Source: Asinibacterium sp. OR53
Lineage (GTDB): Bacteria > Bacteroidota > Bacteroidia > Chitinophagales > Chitinophagaceae
Reading direction: 5' to 3'
Length of the DNA: 64,000 bases
Assembly (NCBI RefSeq): GCF_000515315.1
Contig: NZ_KI911562.1
Coordinates: 3,644,897-3,708,896, forward strand
Below the pieces are notes generated by a model. That model worked only from the letters and a program-made list of their open reading frames with translations, was not told the DNA's origin and ran no database searches. Below, in pieces: positions 9,004 to 17,527 of the stretch (its first letter is position 1; the number at the start of each line of letters is the position of its first letter). The translations under genes were made by a program, and so were the position numbers.

Positions 9004-10266
9004 ATGAGTTTAGTAGCAAGAGACCGCCAGGTGATCTGGCATCCGTTTACCCGTCAGAAGAACATGTTGCCGCCCATTCCTATTGTTAAAGGAGAAGGTA
9101 CGCTTTTGTGGGACGAAGATGGAAAAAGCTATATCGATGCCATCAGCAGCTGGTGGGTAAACCTGCACGGTCATGCACATCCTTATATTGCTGAAAAACT
9201 GTACCGCCAGGCATTGCAACTGGAGCAGGTGATCTTCGCGGGCTTCACACACAAGCCTGCCGTAGAACTGGCCGAGCGACTGTTGCCGCTGCTCCCCGGT
9301 CATTTTTCACGCGTATTCTACAGCGACAACGGATCTACCGCTACCGAAGTAGCCCTTAAGATGGCTATCCAATATTGGTGGAATCAAAATGAAAAACATC
9401 GGAAAAAAATACTGGCCTTCCGCCACTCCTATCATGGAGATACATTCGGCGCGATGAGTGTGAGTGACCGGAGCGTGTTCACACTTGCTTTTCATGAGCT
9501 CTTATTCGATGTCGTATTCATAGACACTCCCACAACAACCAATCTCCCTTCCTTAATCGAAACCATTTCGGCGCATGCGGCAGAAACCGCTGCCTTTATT
9601 TATGAACCCCTGGTGCAGGGCGCAGGTGGCATCAAAATGTACGATGTTGCTCCGATGGATCATCTGCTGAAACAGGTGAAAAAAATGGGCATCATCTGTA
9701 TTGCCGACGAAGTAATGACGGGCTTTTGGAGAACAGGCAAATCATTCGCCAGTCATTATCTTTCTGTAGAACCCGATATCATTTGTCTGAGCAAAGGACT
9801 CACAGGCGGTACCATGGCGCTGGGTGTAACGGCCTGTTCCCCAAAAATCTATGATGCATATATGAGCGATGATGCATTGAAAACTTTTTTCCATGGCCAC
9901 TCTTTCACCGCCAACCCGCTCGCCTGTACTGCTGCACTGGCCAGCCTCGATTTGCTACACGAAGCCGATTGCCGGCATCAAATACAGATGATCTGTGAAG
10001 AGAACCAACAATTTGCCGTTCAGTTACAACAGAGCCATCTTCCTTATAAGAACATCAGGGTAAGGGGTACCATACTGGCATTTGAAATTGAACAGGGCGA
10101 AGATGTTTATCTCAATAATATCGGCGCGCTGGTTACCGAACAGGCTTTGAGCAAAGGCATTTACCTGCGTCCGTTGGGCAATACGGTGTACATCATGCCG
10201 CCGTATTGCATATCGAAAGCAGAATTGCAACAGGTATATGATTGCTTACTGTCCATCCGGCTATAA
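9004..10266 (+). CDS. bioA: adenosylmethionine-8-amino-7-oxononanoate aminotransferase (biotin synthesis)
   Basis: PLP enzyme converting KAPA to DAPA with S-adenosylmethionine as amino donor, in biotin synthesis. The 420 residues from ATG 9004 begin MSLVARDRQVIWHPFTRQKN, the typical BioA N-terminus. SSWWVNLHGHAHP contains the substrate-binding Trp-Trp pair. GSTATEVALKMA is the cofactor phosphate region, IADEVMTGFWRTG holds the Asp contacting the pyridine nitrogen, and LSKGLTGGTMALG contains the PLP lysine. Upstream codons from 8935 are in frame but lie beyond the likely promoter. No other bio gene is in the window; the gene stands alone before a 470-bp gene-free stretch. Confidence 0.96.
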   Translation: MSLVARDRQVIWHPFTRQKNMLPPIPIVKGEGTLLWDEDGKSYIDAISSWWVNLHGHAHPYIAEKLYRQALQLEQVIFAGFTHKPAVELAERLLPLLPGHFSRVFYSDNGSTATEVALKMAIQYWWNQNEKHRKKILAFRHSYHGDTFGAMSVSDRSVFTLAFHELLFDVVFIDTPTTTNLPSLIETISAHAAETAAFIYEPLVQGAGGIKMYDVAPMDHLLKQVKKMGIICIADEVMTGFWRTGKSFASHYLSVEPDIICLSKGLTGGTMALGVTACSPKIYDAYMSDDALKTFFHGHSFTANPLACTAALASLDLLHEADCRHQIQMICEENQQFAVQLQQSHLPYKNIRVRGTILAFEIEQGEDVYLNNIGALVTEQALSKGIYLRPLGNTVYIMPPYCISKAELQQVYDCLLSIRL

Positions 10267-10450
10267 AAGTTGCACTACTGAATCTTTAGTGAAGGCGGTT
10301 CATAGTCATAGGGAAGCATCGTAGCCAGTTTCTCATACTATGATTTCACATAGCGAAAGATAAACATATTTTCCAATTACCCGATAATAGATCATTGAGA
10401 TCACAACAAAAGTGCAGTGCGAGCCACTACTCATTCATAGTTATCTCACT

Positions 10451-10671
10451 ACTGTGTGCATCGTACTCTAGTATAGTGCACCGCGTCCACCACACTGTGT
10501 GTGCCATACTGTAGCATAGTGCACCGCATCCACCACACTGTGCGTGCCGTGCTGTAGCATAGTGCACCGCGTCCACCACACTGTGCGTGCCGTGCTGTAA
10601 CATAGTGCACCGCGTCCACCACACTGTGTGCGCCGTGGTGGAGCATAGTGCACCGCTCCCACAGTGTGGTG
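10451..10671. repeat. 43-bp tandem repeat array (five units)
   Basis: The gene-free stretch 10267-10739 holds a tandem array. The word ATAGTGCACCGC recurs at 10473, 10516, 10559, 10602 and 10645, exactly 43 bases apart. Units differ at a few positions; units 2-4 are nearly identical. Each unit carries the palindrome GTGCAC and a CACCACACTGTG block. The array ends with CACAGTGTGGTG (10660-10671), an exact inversion of that block. There are no spacers, so it is a minisatellite and not a CRISPR. The period is not a multiple of 3, so the array opens frames in all phases on the minus strand; these are not genes. In 10267-10450 I see only short words like CATAG/CTATG and nothing annotatable. Confidence 0.9.
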
Positions 10672-10739
10672 TAAACGGCCATTTGAACATGGCGGAACGT
10701 TTAAAACATTGATTTACAATTCCGAAGTCATTTTTCAGC

Positions 10740-12059
10740 TCAAAGTCCGAACAAGCCGGCATTCAGCAACTGAAGGGTTTTGGTCTTGTAATCGCTGGGA
10801 ACCAGCAGGGAAATATTATGCGGACTACCGCCATAGCTCACCATGGTAACCGGTATTTCACGGATGGCATCAAACAGCTTTTTAAGTACATCTTCTGTCT
10901 GCGCAATTTCATTACCTACGATGGAAACGATGGTTTGCCCTTTTTCCACTTCCACAGAGCCAAAGGGTTCCAGCTCTTTGATGATGGATGCAAGCGCTGC
11001 ATCACTATCGATGGTTACAGATACCGCCACTTCGGAAGTGGTGATCATATCGATGGAAGTCTTGTATTTTTCGAATACTTCAAACACTTTTCTCAAAAAG
11101 CCATAAGCCAGCAACATGCGGCTGCTCTTGATCTTGATGGCTATGATACCATCTTTGGCGGCCACGGCTTTCACGCCTACACTGCCCGCGTCTTTGGTGA
11201 TCACGGTACCTGCCGCATCGGGCTGCATAGTATTGAGCAGTTTCACCGGCACGTTCTCCTGCTGTGCAGGCCAGATACAAGTGGGGTGCAATATCTTGGC
11301 GCCGAAATAAGCCAACTCGGCAGCTTCATCGAAACTCAGTTGCTCGATGGCCACTGTTTTATTAACGATGCGCGGATCGTTGTTGTGCATACCGTCGATA
11401 TCGGTCCATATTTCACATACGTTGGCGTGAGCGGCGGCGGCTACCAATGAAGCGGTATAATCACTTCCTCCGCGTTTCAGGTTATCTACTTCTCCCCTTG
11501 CATTGCGACAGATATATCCCTGGGTGATGAATATTTTTTTGTTGCTATGCTGTTTCAGCAACTCATTCAGCTTGGAGCGGATGCTGCTCAATTGGGGCTC
11601 TTCATTGATATCGATGCTCATGAACTCCAATGCGGGCAGCAGCAAATGATCTACCCCCTGTTCATCGAGAAAAGTGCTGAACAGTTTCGTGCTCATCAGT
11701 TCTCCTTGTGCCAGGATGTCTTTGTTCAGCGCTTCGCTGAAGGAAATGCGTAAAATGATATTGAGGAATTCAAAATGCTCGGTAACAATAGCATTGGCTT
11801 TGGCGCGGTTCTCTTCTTTCTGAACGAGATCCAATACAAAGCTCCTGTAATGCTTTTCCAGGGTATCGATCTTCTGTTTGGCTGCCACCCGATCACTTGC
11901 TGCTAAACTGCTGCTGATCTCCACCAGGGCATTGGTTGTTCCGCTCAATGCACTCAACACCACGATCTTGGCTTCTGCATCTTTTGTGATCAACTCGTAT
12001 ACCTGGCGCATGCGTTCCGGCTTACCAACACTGGTGCCGCCAAACTTCATAATCTTCAT
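10740..12059 (-). CDS. lysC: aspartate kinase (monofunctional)
   Basis: Phosphorylates aspartate, the entry step to lysine, threonine, methionine and diaminopimelate. The 439 residues begin MKIMKFGGTSVGKPERM with the catalytic KFGGTSV motif. GGSDYTASLVAAA and EIWTDIDGMHNNDPRIV are the substrate and nucleotide regions. The C-terminal third (about 300-439) has tandem ACT domains (TSIDMITTSEVAVSVTID, TIVSIVGNEIAQTEDV) that usually bind lysine or threonine for feedback control. There is no fused homoserine dehydrogenase. The gene ends right at the edge of the tandem-array region. Which amino acid inhibits it cannot be read from the sequence. Confidence 0.95.
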   Translation of the reverse strand: MKIMKFGGTSVGKPERMRQVYELITKDAEAKIVVLSALSGTTNALVEISSSLAASDRVAAKQKIDTLEKHYRSFVLDLVQKEENRAKANAIVTEHFEFLNIILRISFSEALNKDILAQGELMSTKLFSTFLDEQGVDHLLLPALEFMSIDINEEPQLSSIRSKLNELLKQHSNKKIFITQGYICRNARGEVDNLKRGGSDYTASLVAAAAHANVCEIWTDIDGMHNNDPRIVNKTVAIEQLSFDEAAELAYFGAKILHPTCIWPAQQENVPVKLLNTMQPDAAGTVITKDAGSVGVKAVAAKDGIIAIKIKSSRMLLAYGFLRKVFEVFEKYKTSIDMITTSEVAVSVTIDSDAALASIIKELEPFGSVEVEKGQTIVSIVGNEIAQTEDVLKKLFDAIREIPVTMVSYGGSPHNISLLVPSDYKTKTLQLLNAGLFGL

Positions 12060-12093
12060 AAAAAAACCACTGGTTTAATTGTAAAATGAGTGG

Positions 12094-12101
12094 CAAAGGT
12101 A
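12094..12101 (-). promoter_or_regulatory. -7 promoter box of lysC
   Basis: On the minus strand TACCTTTG is a perfect TAnnTTTG box, 34 bases before the ATG at 12059. A TTG occurs 12 bases upstream of the box and another 23 bases upstream. A 6-bp inverted repeat (AAACCA / TGGTTT, 12064-12076) lies in the leader just before the start codon. Confidence 0.75.
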
Positions 12102-12152
12102 AAGTGGAACAGCCAATATAGAAGCAAGATTTTAGCGTACAACCGTTAGCTA

Positions 12153-13226
12153 TTACAGTGCCAGTGAAAACCGGGTTCCCAGTTCCTGCAACTCTTTCGC
12201 AACGCTGTCTACCAGGGGTATTCCTGCTGTTTTCCGCACTTGCTCCATTTCCCTTTCCGGGTCGCCAGGTATCAATACTTTTTCATGCCCCGGGGCGGGC
12301 TTTGCCGTACGGAACCGTTGTATCCAGTTGTCCATGTGCTCCTTGAATTCCGATGCAGGCCTGAACGCATCTACCCGCATGGCTCCGAAGAAATGCCCCA
12401 GCCCTTTGCCCGGCATATTCTCCGGCATGGCTACATAGGCAGGGAAAGGCGGTACCCAGGGACCATAACTGGCGCCACTGAGCACGGCTGAAAATATATC
12501 TACCACAGACCCCAATGCATATCCTTTATGGCTACCATGGTCACGGTCGCTGCCCAGCGGAAGCAACGCCCCCTGCTTTTTCAATATGTTGGCATCGGTA
12601 GAAGCTTGTCCGTCTTTATCCTGCACCCATCCCAACGGTGTATCGGCATTTTTTCTTTGCAGTATTTCCAGCTTGCCGTTGGCAGCCGTTGTAGTGGCCA
12701 GATCGGCCACAAATGGCGGTTCCTCACCGGCCGGTATGGCCACGGCTATGGGATTGGTGCCCAGCATCCGCTCAATGGAAAAAGTAGGCGCCACCAATGC
12801 ACTCGCATTGGTCATGGCCATGCCGATCATATCCTGCTCCAGGGCCATCATAGCATGATAACCTGCTATTCCAAAATGATTGGAATTACGTACACTGACC
12901 CACCCGGTGCCTGCCTGCCGGGCTTTATCAATCGCCACCTGCATGGCAAAAGGCGCTACTACCAGTCCCAGTCCCGCGTCTCCATCCACCACGGCCGTAG
13001 AAGGCGTTTCATGCACGATTTTAATATCCGGCGTTGCATTCACCCTTCCCGCTTCCCACAGCCGTACATAACCCGTAAGCCGGGCTACACCGTGACTGTC
13101 GATTCCCCGCATATCAGCAGATAACAGTGTTTGTGTAGCAGTAGCAGCGTGTACATCGGAACAGCCGATGGCTTTGAAAACGGATTGTGTAAACTGATAA
13201 AGATGATCGTAAGGATATATTTGCAT
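12153..13226 (-). CDS. Ldh-family (malate/L-lactate dehydrogenase type) NAD(P)-dependent oxidoreductase
   Basis: A 357-residue member of the family that includes ComC, AllD and YlbC, which oxidise 2-hydroxyacids with NAD(P). Visible family signatures are ADMRGIDSHGVARLTGYV with the conserved SHG histidine, DGDAGLGLVVAPFAM, VRNSNHFGIAGYHAMMALEQ and IGMAMTNASALVAP. The C-terminal GSDRDHGSHKGYALGSVVDI is also typical. The frame is open from 13289, but family alignment and a promoter-like box at 13233-13239 support ATG 13226 (MQIYPYDHLYQF). The substrate cannot be assigned: lactate, malate, sulfolactate, ureidoglycolate and sugar acids are all known for relatives. Confidence 0.88.
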   Translation of the reverse strand: MQIYPYDHLYQFTQSVFKAIGCSDVHAATATQTLLSADMRGIDSHGVARLTGYVRLWEAGRVNATPDIKIVHETPSTAVVDGDAGLGLVVAPFAMQVAIDKARQAGTGWVSVRNSNHFGIAGYHAMMALEQDMIGMAMTNASALVAPTFSIERMLGTNPIAVAIPAGEEPPFVADLATTTAANGKLEILQRKNADTPLGWVQDKDGQASTDANILKKQGALLPLGSDRDHGSHKGYALGSVVDIFSAVLSGASYGPWVPPFPAYVAMPENMPGKGLGHFFGAMRVDAFRPASEFKEHMDNWIQRFRTAKPAPGHEKVLIPGDPEREMEQVRKTAGIPLVDSVAKELQELGTRFSLAL

Positions 13227-13232
13227 AGGACG

Positions 13233-13262
13233 CAAGGTAGGGAATGAATGGATGACGATCAA
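13233..13262 (-). promoter_or_regulatory. probable promoter of the Ldh-family gene
   Basis: On the minus strand TTG (13262-13260) is followed after 20 bases by TACCTTG (13239-13233), one base short of TAnnTTTG, and the ATG comes 6 bases later at 13226. The spacing fits the Bacteroidota promoter pattern. It overlaps the upstream region of the divergent gene starting at 13293. Confidence 0.5.
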
Positions 13263-13292
13263 TTGGAAATAAATCTTCAGTAATTTCAACGC

Positions 13293-14576
13293 ATGAAATT
13301 GCTCATTCCTTTGTCTCTTTTATGTTGCCTGTCTCTCCATGCGCAATATTCGCGCGACAATATTTATTCAGATTTTGTGCTGTATAACCAACGGGTGAAG
13401 TTTGATCAATACCTACGCGAACAAACGATCAAGGCCACTTTTGAAAAAACACTCAACAGTGAGACAGAAGATTATTACCGCGAAGCATGTTGGGCCGTAT
13501 CGCAATATGTTTTACAGTCGCCGGTAGTTGAAAAAGGATTGCATAACCTGTTCAACGGATATAACAGTTTAGAACCTGCTACCAAACGTGCTTTGCTGGA
13601 AGCCGCTTATGCCAGCTATCCGAATACTTTTTATAAAGAGATGACACAGTTGATGCAACAGGAAACCTCACCAAGGTTTTTTGCGATGCAGGCAGTGTAT
13701 CTCTATCGCATCGATCATAGTGGCAAAAGAACAGCAGCGCTGAGACAACAGTTACACAGCCGTTTCCCGGAATATGATACATTGCCCGTGTTGAAAGAAC
13801 TGGATCATTATCTCCTGCATCATGATGCACTGGCACATGCTGCAACACCGCCGTTGGATGTATTATTTGCACAACAGAAAGCAACAGGACAAAAAATTAT
13901 TTATTCTTTCCAGCGATGGAACCGCGATTATGCAGGACTGGCCGTTATACAGAATGCCGACGGGCATTTTTGCCGCGACACATCGGGCAGGTTACTGGTA
14001 TTCCGGCAGCTGGCCCGCTCGGGCTCTAATCTTCCCTATTTCATTACCAATGGCAGTACGCCACAAGGCATTTACAGCATACAGGGCACCGCTGTTTCGC
14101 ACAACAACCTGATCGGACCCACGCCCAATATACAACTGGTGATGCCCTTTGAAGCCGATAGTGTTTACTGGCACCATGCCGTTGATTCCACAAAGCCTGC
14201 ATTGGATAATTACCTGGGCATGCTGCCCGTTTCCTGGCAGTCTTATGATCCCATGACCGAAGCCTTTTATGCAGGCAAGATCGGACGCACAGAGATCATC
14301 GCACATGGTACCACCATTGATCCGGATTATTTTAAAGACAAACCGTATTATCCCCTTACACCTACCATGGGTTGTCTCTGCGCGCAGGAAAACTGGAATA
14401 TGTTCACAGGGAAGATCAACAGCAGTGAACAATTCAACCTCGTATCAACATTTCTCTCTACCCCTGGTGATACGGGCTACCTCATGGTCATCAACATCAA
14501 TGACTTGCCACAGCCGGTAAGCAGGGAAGAAATTGAGCAAATGGTAAATGCATTTGAGCGCAATAAAAAAGGATGA
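13293..14576 (+). CDS. secreted L,D-transpeptidase-like protein
   Basis: A 427-residue protein with a signal peptide (MKLLIPLSLLCCLSLHAQ). Residues 20-190 are alpha-helical in character with no recognised family. From about 200 it resembles the L,D-transpeptidase (YkuD) fold: NGSTPQGIYSIQG at 253-265 mimics the TPxGxF/Y strand, and IIAHGTT (HG at 338-339) is followed by PTMGCLC with Cys361 as candidate nucleophile. In classical enzymes the motif is S/T-H-G-C; here the His is Met359. It may crosslink or trim peptidoglycan, or be an inactive relative. It is divergent from the Ldh-family gene by 66 bases between start codons. Confidence 0.55.
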   Translation: MKLLIPLSLLCCLSLHAQYSRDNIYSDFVLYNQRVKFDQYLREQTIKATFEKTLNSETEDYYREACWAVSQYVLQSPVVEKGLHNLFNGYNSLEPATKRALLEAAYASYPNTFYKEMTQLMQQETSPRFFAMQAVYLYRIDHSGKRTAALRQQLHSRFPEYDTLPVLKELDHYLLHHDALAHAATPPLDVLFAQQKATGQKIIYSFQRWNRDYAGLAVIQNADGHFCRDTSGRLLVFRQLARSGSNLPYFITNGSTPQGIYSIQGTAVSHNNLIGPTPNIQLVMPFEADSVYWHHAVDSTKPALDNYLGMLPVSWQSYDPMTEAFYAGKIGRTEIIAHGTTIDPDYFKDKPYYPLTPTMGCLCAQENWNMFTGKINSSEQFNLVSTFLSTPGDTGYLMVININDLPQPVSREEIEQMVNAFERNKKG

Positions 14577-14594
14577 ACAGGTATATGTTCATCC
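14565..14594 (-). terminator. rho-independent terminator of ssb
   Basis: On the minus strand GGATGAACA (14594-14586), a 6-base loop and TGTTCATCC (14579-14571) form a 9-bp stem, followed directly by TTTTTT. The hairpin lies 29 bases after the ssb stop and overlaps the stop codon of the convergent gene. Confidence 0.75.
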
Positions 14595-14622
14595 TTCATC
14601 AATATTTGCTCGTATTATCAGG

Positions 14623-15039
14623 TTAGAACGGCAGGTCATCGATCGGCTCGGTGATATCGCTGGCTGAAGGCGGAGCCGGTTGATTATAAGCAGGTGCACC
14701 AGGCGATGCTGCTCCTTCATTTGAACGGCTGCCGAGTAACTGTACGCTCAACACACGCATGGTTAATGAAGCGCCGCTGCGGCCATCCTGGGTAGTATAG
14801 GTTCTTACATCCGGTGTTCCTTCTACATATACCTGCGTTCCTTTTTTCAAATAGGGAGAGATACCGGTCCTGTCGGTCCAGTAAGCACAATCCACCCAGG
14901 TAGTCCTGTCTTTCTGATTACCCTGCGCATCTTTGAAACGTTCTGTATGCGCTACCGTAAAATTGATCACATTTTTCCCATTCACATTGTTCAGAACCGC
15001 GTCCTTACCCAGGTTGCCAATTACTTGAAGTTTTATCAT
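14623..15039 (-). CDS. ssb: single-stranded DNA-binding protein SSB
   Basis: Coats single-stranded DNA in replication, repair and recombination and recruits partners by its acidic C-terminal tip. The 138 residues have an OB fold at about 1-105 (MIKLQVIGNLGKDAVLNNVN, NFTVAHTERF, TWVDCAYW, LKKGTQVYVEGTPDVRTY). A Pro/Ala-rich linker and the ending PIDDLPF, the canonical partner-binding tip, follow. Slightly short for the family, which is common in Bacteroidota, where several paralogues often exist. It stands alone between convergent and divergent neighbours. Confidence 0.95.
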   Translation of the reverse strand: MIKLQVIGNLGKDAVLNNVNGKNVINFTVAHTERFKDAQGNQKDRTTWVDCAYWTDRTGISPYLKKGTQVYVEGTPDVRTYTTQDGRSGASLTMRVLSVQLLGSRSNEGAASPGAPAYNQPAPPSASDITEPIDDLPF

Positions 15040-15176
15040 AATAGATCTGTTTTAGTAAATATCGTGAAAAGGCGCCAACAACCCGTCAGGTAGATATCGC
15101 AAATCTTTTCCGCTATTCGAAACCCACTGTGTATCAGCAGATAGCATCCTTAACGCCCCTTTCGGTTTAGTTTTTT

Positions 15177-15184
15177 TAATTTTG
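15177..15184 (+). promoter_or_regulatory. -7 promoter box of mnmA
   Basis: TAATTTTG is a perfect TAnnTTTG box, 22 bases before the mnmA ATG at 15207. It sits at the end of a T-rich run. No TTG is found at 17-23 bases upstream. Confidence 0.7.
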
Positions 15185-15206
15185 CACGAAATTAAGTCAA
15201 TTCATC

Positions 15207-16313
15207 ATGAGCCGTAAAGGAAAGGTTTTAGTGGCAATGAGTGGCGGTATCGACAGTACCGTTACGGCTCTCATGTTGCATCATGAGGGATACGAAGTCG
15301 TGGGCATTACCATGAAAACATGGGATTACGCCAGCAGTGGCAGCAGTTCAAAAGAAACCGGCTGCTGTAATATCGATTCTTTCAACGACGCGCGACAGGC
15401 AGCAGTGCACCATGGTTTTCCGCATTTTATTTTAGATATCCGCGAAGAGTTCGGTGATTTCGTGATCGAAAATTTCGTGGAAGAATACCTGGCCGGCCGT
15501 ACACCCAACCCCTGTGTGATGTGCAACACCCATATCAAATGGCGGGCATTGCTGAAACGTGCCAATGCACTCGACTGCGATTTCATCGCAACCGGTCACT
15601 ATGCAGAGATTCGCAAGCATACCAATGATCGCTATGTGATCAGCAAAGGGAAAGACGATACCAAAGACCAGAGTTATGTGTTGTGGGGACTCGACCAGGA
15701 ATTGCTGAGTCGCACCATCATGCCCCTGGGCAAATACCATAAAACAGAGATCCGGCAGATGGCCATGGATATGGGCTATCCGGAGCTCGCTAAAAAAAGC
15801 GAGAGCTACGAGATATGCTTTGTGCCGGATAACGATTACCGCGGTTTTTTGAAAAGACGGGTAGACGGACTGGAAGACCAGGTAGCAGGCGGATGGTTTG
15901 TGGACAAAGACGGAAAAAAATTAGGCCAACACAAAGGCTATCCTTTCTACACCATCGGACAACGCAAAGGATTGGATATTGCATTAGGGAAACCTACTTA
16001 TGTAACGGCTATCCATCCCGACAGCAATACCGTGGTGCTGGGCGATGAAGCCGACCTGGAACAAAACGATATGATCGTTGGTAAACTTAACTGGATCAAA
16101 TACGATGGCATCACCAATGGCATGGAAGCCATGACGCGCATCCGTTACAAAGACAAAGGCACATTGAGTAATTTGTATAATGACGAAAGGGGCATACGTG
16201 CACGCTTCTATGAAAATGTGAAAAGCATTGCACCCGGACAAAGCGCCGTATTCTATGAAGGCAATGATGTGATTGGCGGTGGTATCATCCAGCGGGGTGA
16301 GCTCGTTTTTTAA
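15207..16313 (+). CDS. mnmA: tRNA-specific 2-thiouridylase MnmA
   Basis: Adenylates and thiolates U34 of tRNA-Lys, -Glu and -Gln to s2U, using persulfide sulfur. The 368 residues start MSRKGKVLVAMSGGIDSTV, whose SGGIDS is the PP-loop ATP site. NPCVMCNTHIKW carries the first catalytic Cys and YEICFVPDNDYRGF the second, which receives the persulfide. TGHYAEI and DQSYVLWGL are also family blocks, and the C-terminal beta-barrel domain follows about residue 260. The 3' end overlaps the convergent methyltransferase gene by 29 bases. Confidence 0.97.
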   Translation: MSRKGKVLVAMSGGIDSTVTALMLHHEGYEVVGITMKTWDYASSGSSSKETGCCNIDSFNDARQAAVHHGFPHFILDIREEFGDFVIENFVEEYLAGRTPNPCVMCNTHIKWRALLKRANALDCDFIATGHYAEIRKHTNDRYVISKGKDDTKDQSYVLWGLDQELLSRTIMPLGKYHKTEIRQMAMDMGYPELAKKSESYEICFVPDNDYRGFLKRRVDGLEDQVAGGWFVDKDGKKLGQHKGYPFYTIGQRKGLDIALGKPTYVTAIHPDSNTVVLGDEADLEQNDMIVGKLNWIKYDGITNGMEAMTRIRYKDKGTLSNLYNDERGIRARFYENVKSIAPGQSAVFYEGNDVIGGGIIQRGELVF

Positions 16314-17460
16314 ACAGTGCCGTAAATAGTGAATCTGCTTTCCGGTCGTACCCTTTCAATAGTTCCATACTCAGTAACTCCAACGGAAAATTTTGTTGAA
16401 TGAAGGACACTTGTTCTTCATTCTCTTTTTTGAATACCGAGCAGGTAATGTATAAAAGGTATCCATTTTCCGTTAAGTGATTTTGCACTGTGCGAACGAT
16501 CTTTTGTTGCAATGATGTATAATGATCTATCCGTTCCTGTTCAAAATAATACAATTGTTCCGGCGTTCTGCCCCAGGTACCGCTGCCGCTACAGGGCACA
16601 TCACAAATGATGAGATCGTATTTTTTTACTGCACCATAAGTCTTTCCTGATGACAGGTCTGCCACAAAAGAATGGTACTGTTGAATCCCAGCGCGCATGA
16701 ATCGTTGTTTCAGGTTCTGCAGGATGGAAAGCCTGATATCTGATACGGTAAGATCGATCTTCTTCAATATATCTTTTACCAGGATCGATTTGCCACCACT
16801 CGCTGCACAGCAATCCCATACAGTGGATACGTTTGCCGGAAGTTTTTCGCCTACCCTTTGTGAATTATAATCCTGTACAACAGCTTCCTGGTCGATGGCA
16901 ATAAGGGTATCGATCTTGCTGGCATTAGCAAGCCCGATGCAGTGTTCATTCAAGGATTGAAACGCAATGGCTGCGTCTTTGAGTTTTTGCGGAACAATCT
17001 TTTCATACCCGGGTCTTATTCTTAAAAAAAGAAGCGGTTGTATAAAATGAGAACACGCAAAGCCATTTGCATCGATGGTCAGGCTCAACGCTTCCTGCCA
17101 GGGAAATACACTGCTGATCGAAAAAGAGGGTTCTGCCGATTGCAGGTACCGGACCCGCGCCGGTAATGCATCGCTCCAGTTCTCCAGCCACGACGCGTCG
17201 AAAAGATCACTCCACACACCTGGTGAATGCTCACAAAGGAATAAAGCCATTTGTATCCGCTTACTTACCGGCAGGTGCAGGCTGGCATGCCCCATGCGGT
17301 AATAGCAATAACAAAGGTGACTGATGAATCTGCGATCACGGGAACCGAATTTTTTCTGAATGGCAAAATGCTGTTTCAGAAAAACAGCGAGTGGTACTGT
17401 ACCATCATACAGACCAATGATCGTTTCGGCCGATCGCATATATTGATGCGCATATTTCAT
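16285..17460 (-). CDS. RsmB/NSUN-type RNA m5C methyltransferase
   Basis: A SAM-dependent RNA cytosine-5 methyltransferase of the NOL1/NOP2/Sun family; 391 residues. The N-terminal 150 residues resemble the NusB-like or RNA-binding extension of RsmB relatives. The Rossmann part has WDCCAASGGKSILVKDIL (SAM motif I), DLIICDVPCSGSGTWGRTPE (motif IV with the release Cys) and YLLYITCSVFKKENEEQV (motif VI with the catalytic Cys). The target is probably 16S rRNA, but the exact position is not readable. It overlaps mnmA tail to tail; a terminator for the upstream lipoprotein gene lies just before its start. Confidence 0.9.
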   Translation of the reverse strand: MKYAHQYMRSAETIIGLYDGTVPLAVFLKQHFAIQKKFGSRDRRFISHLCYCYYRMGHASLHLPVSKRIQMALFLCEHSPGVWSDLFDASWLENWSDALPARVRYLQSAEPSFSISSVFPWQEALSLTIDANGFACSHFIQPLLFLRIRPGYEKIVPQKLKDAAIAFQSLNEHCIGLANASKIDTLIAIDQEAVVQDYNSQRVGEKLPANVSTVWDCCAASGGKSILVKDILKKIDLTVSDIRLSILQNLKQRFMRAGIQQYHSFVADLSSGKTYGAVKKYDLIICDVPCSGSGTWGRTPEQLYYFEQERIDHYTSLQQKIVRTVQNHLTENGYLLYITCSVFKKENEEQVSFIQQNFPLELLSMELLKGYDRKADSLFTALFKKRAHPAG

Positions 17461-17466
17461 CTGGTT

Positions 17467-17500
17467 GTAAAAATAATGCCGCTGTGGGTAACAGCGGCAT
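17467..17500 (-). terminator. rho-independent terminator of the lipoprotein gene at 17528
   Basis: On the minus strand ATGCCGCTGT (17500-17491), a 5-base loop and ACAGCGGCAT (17485-17476) form a 10-bp stem followed by TATTTTTAC. It lies 27 bases after the stop at 17528 and insulates the next gene, which starts at 17460. Confidence 0.8.
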
Positions 17501-17527
17501 CAATACTGTAACAAAGCAGGGAAAATT

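Noticed and set aside
10451..10671. CRISPR array
   Set aside because: Units are contiguous with no unique spacers and no cas genes are nearby.
10427..10762. Three overlapping open frames on the minus strand across the 43-bp array
   Set aside because: They exist only because the repeat lacks stops in every phase; the products are translated repeats and the period is not a multiple of 3.
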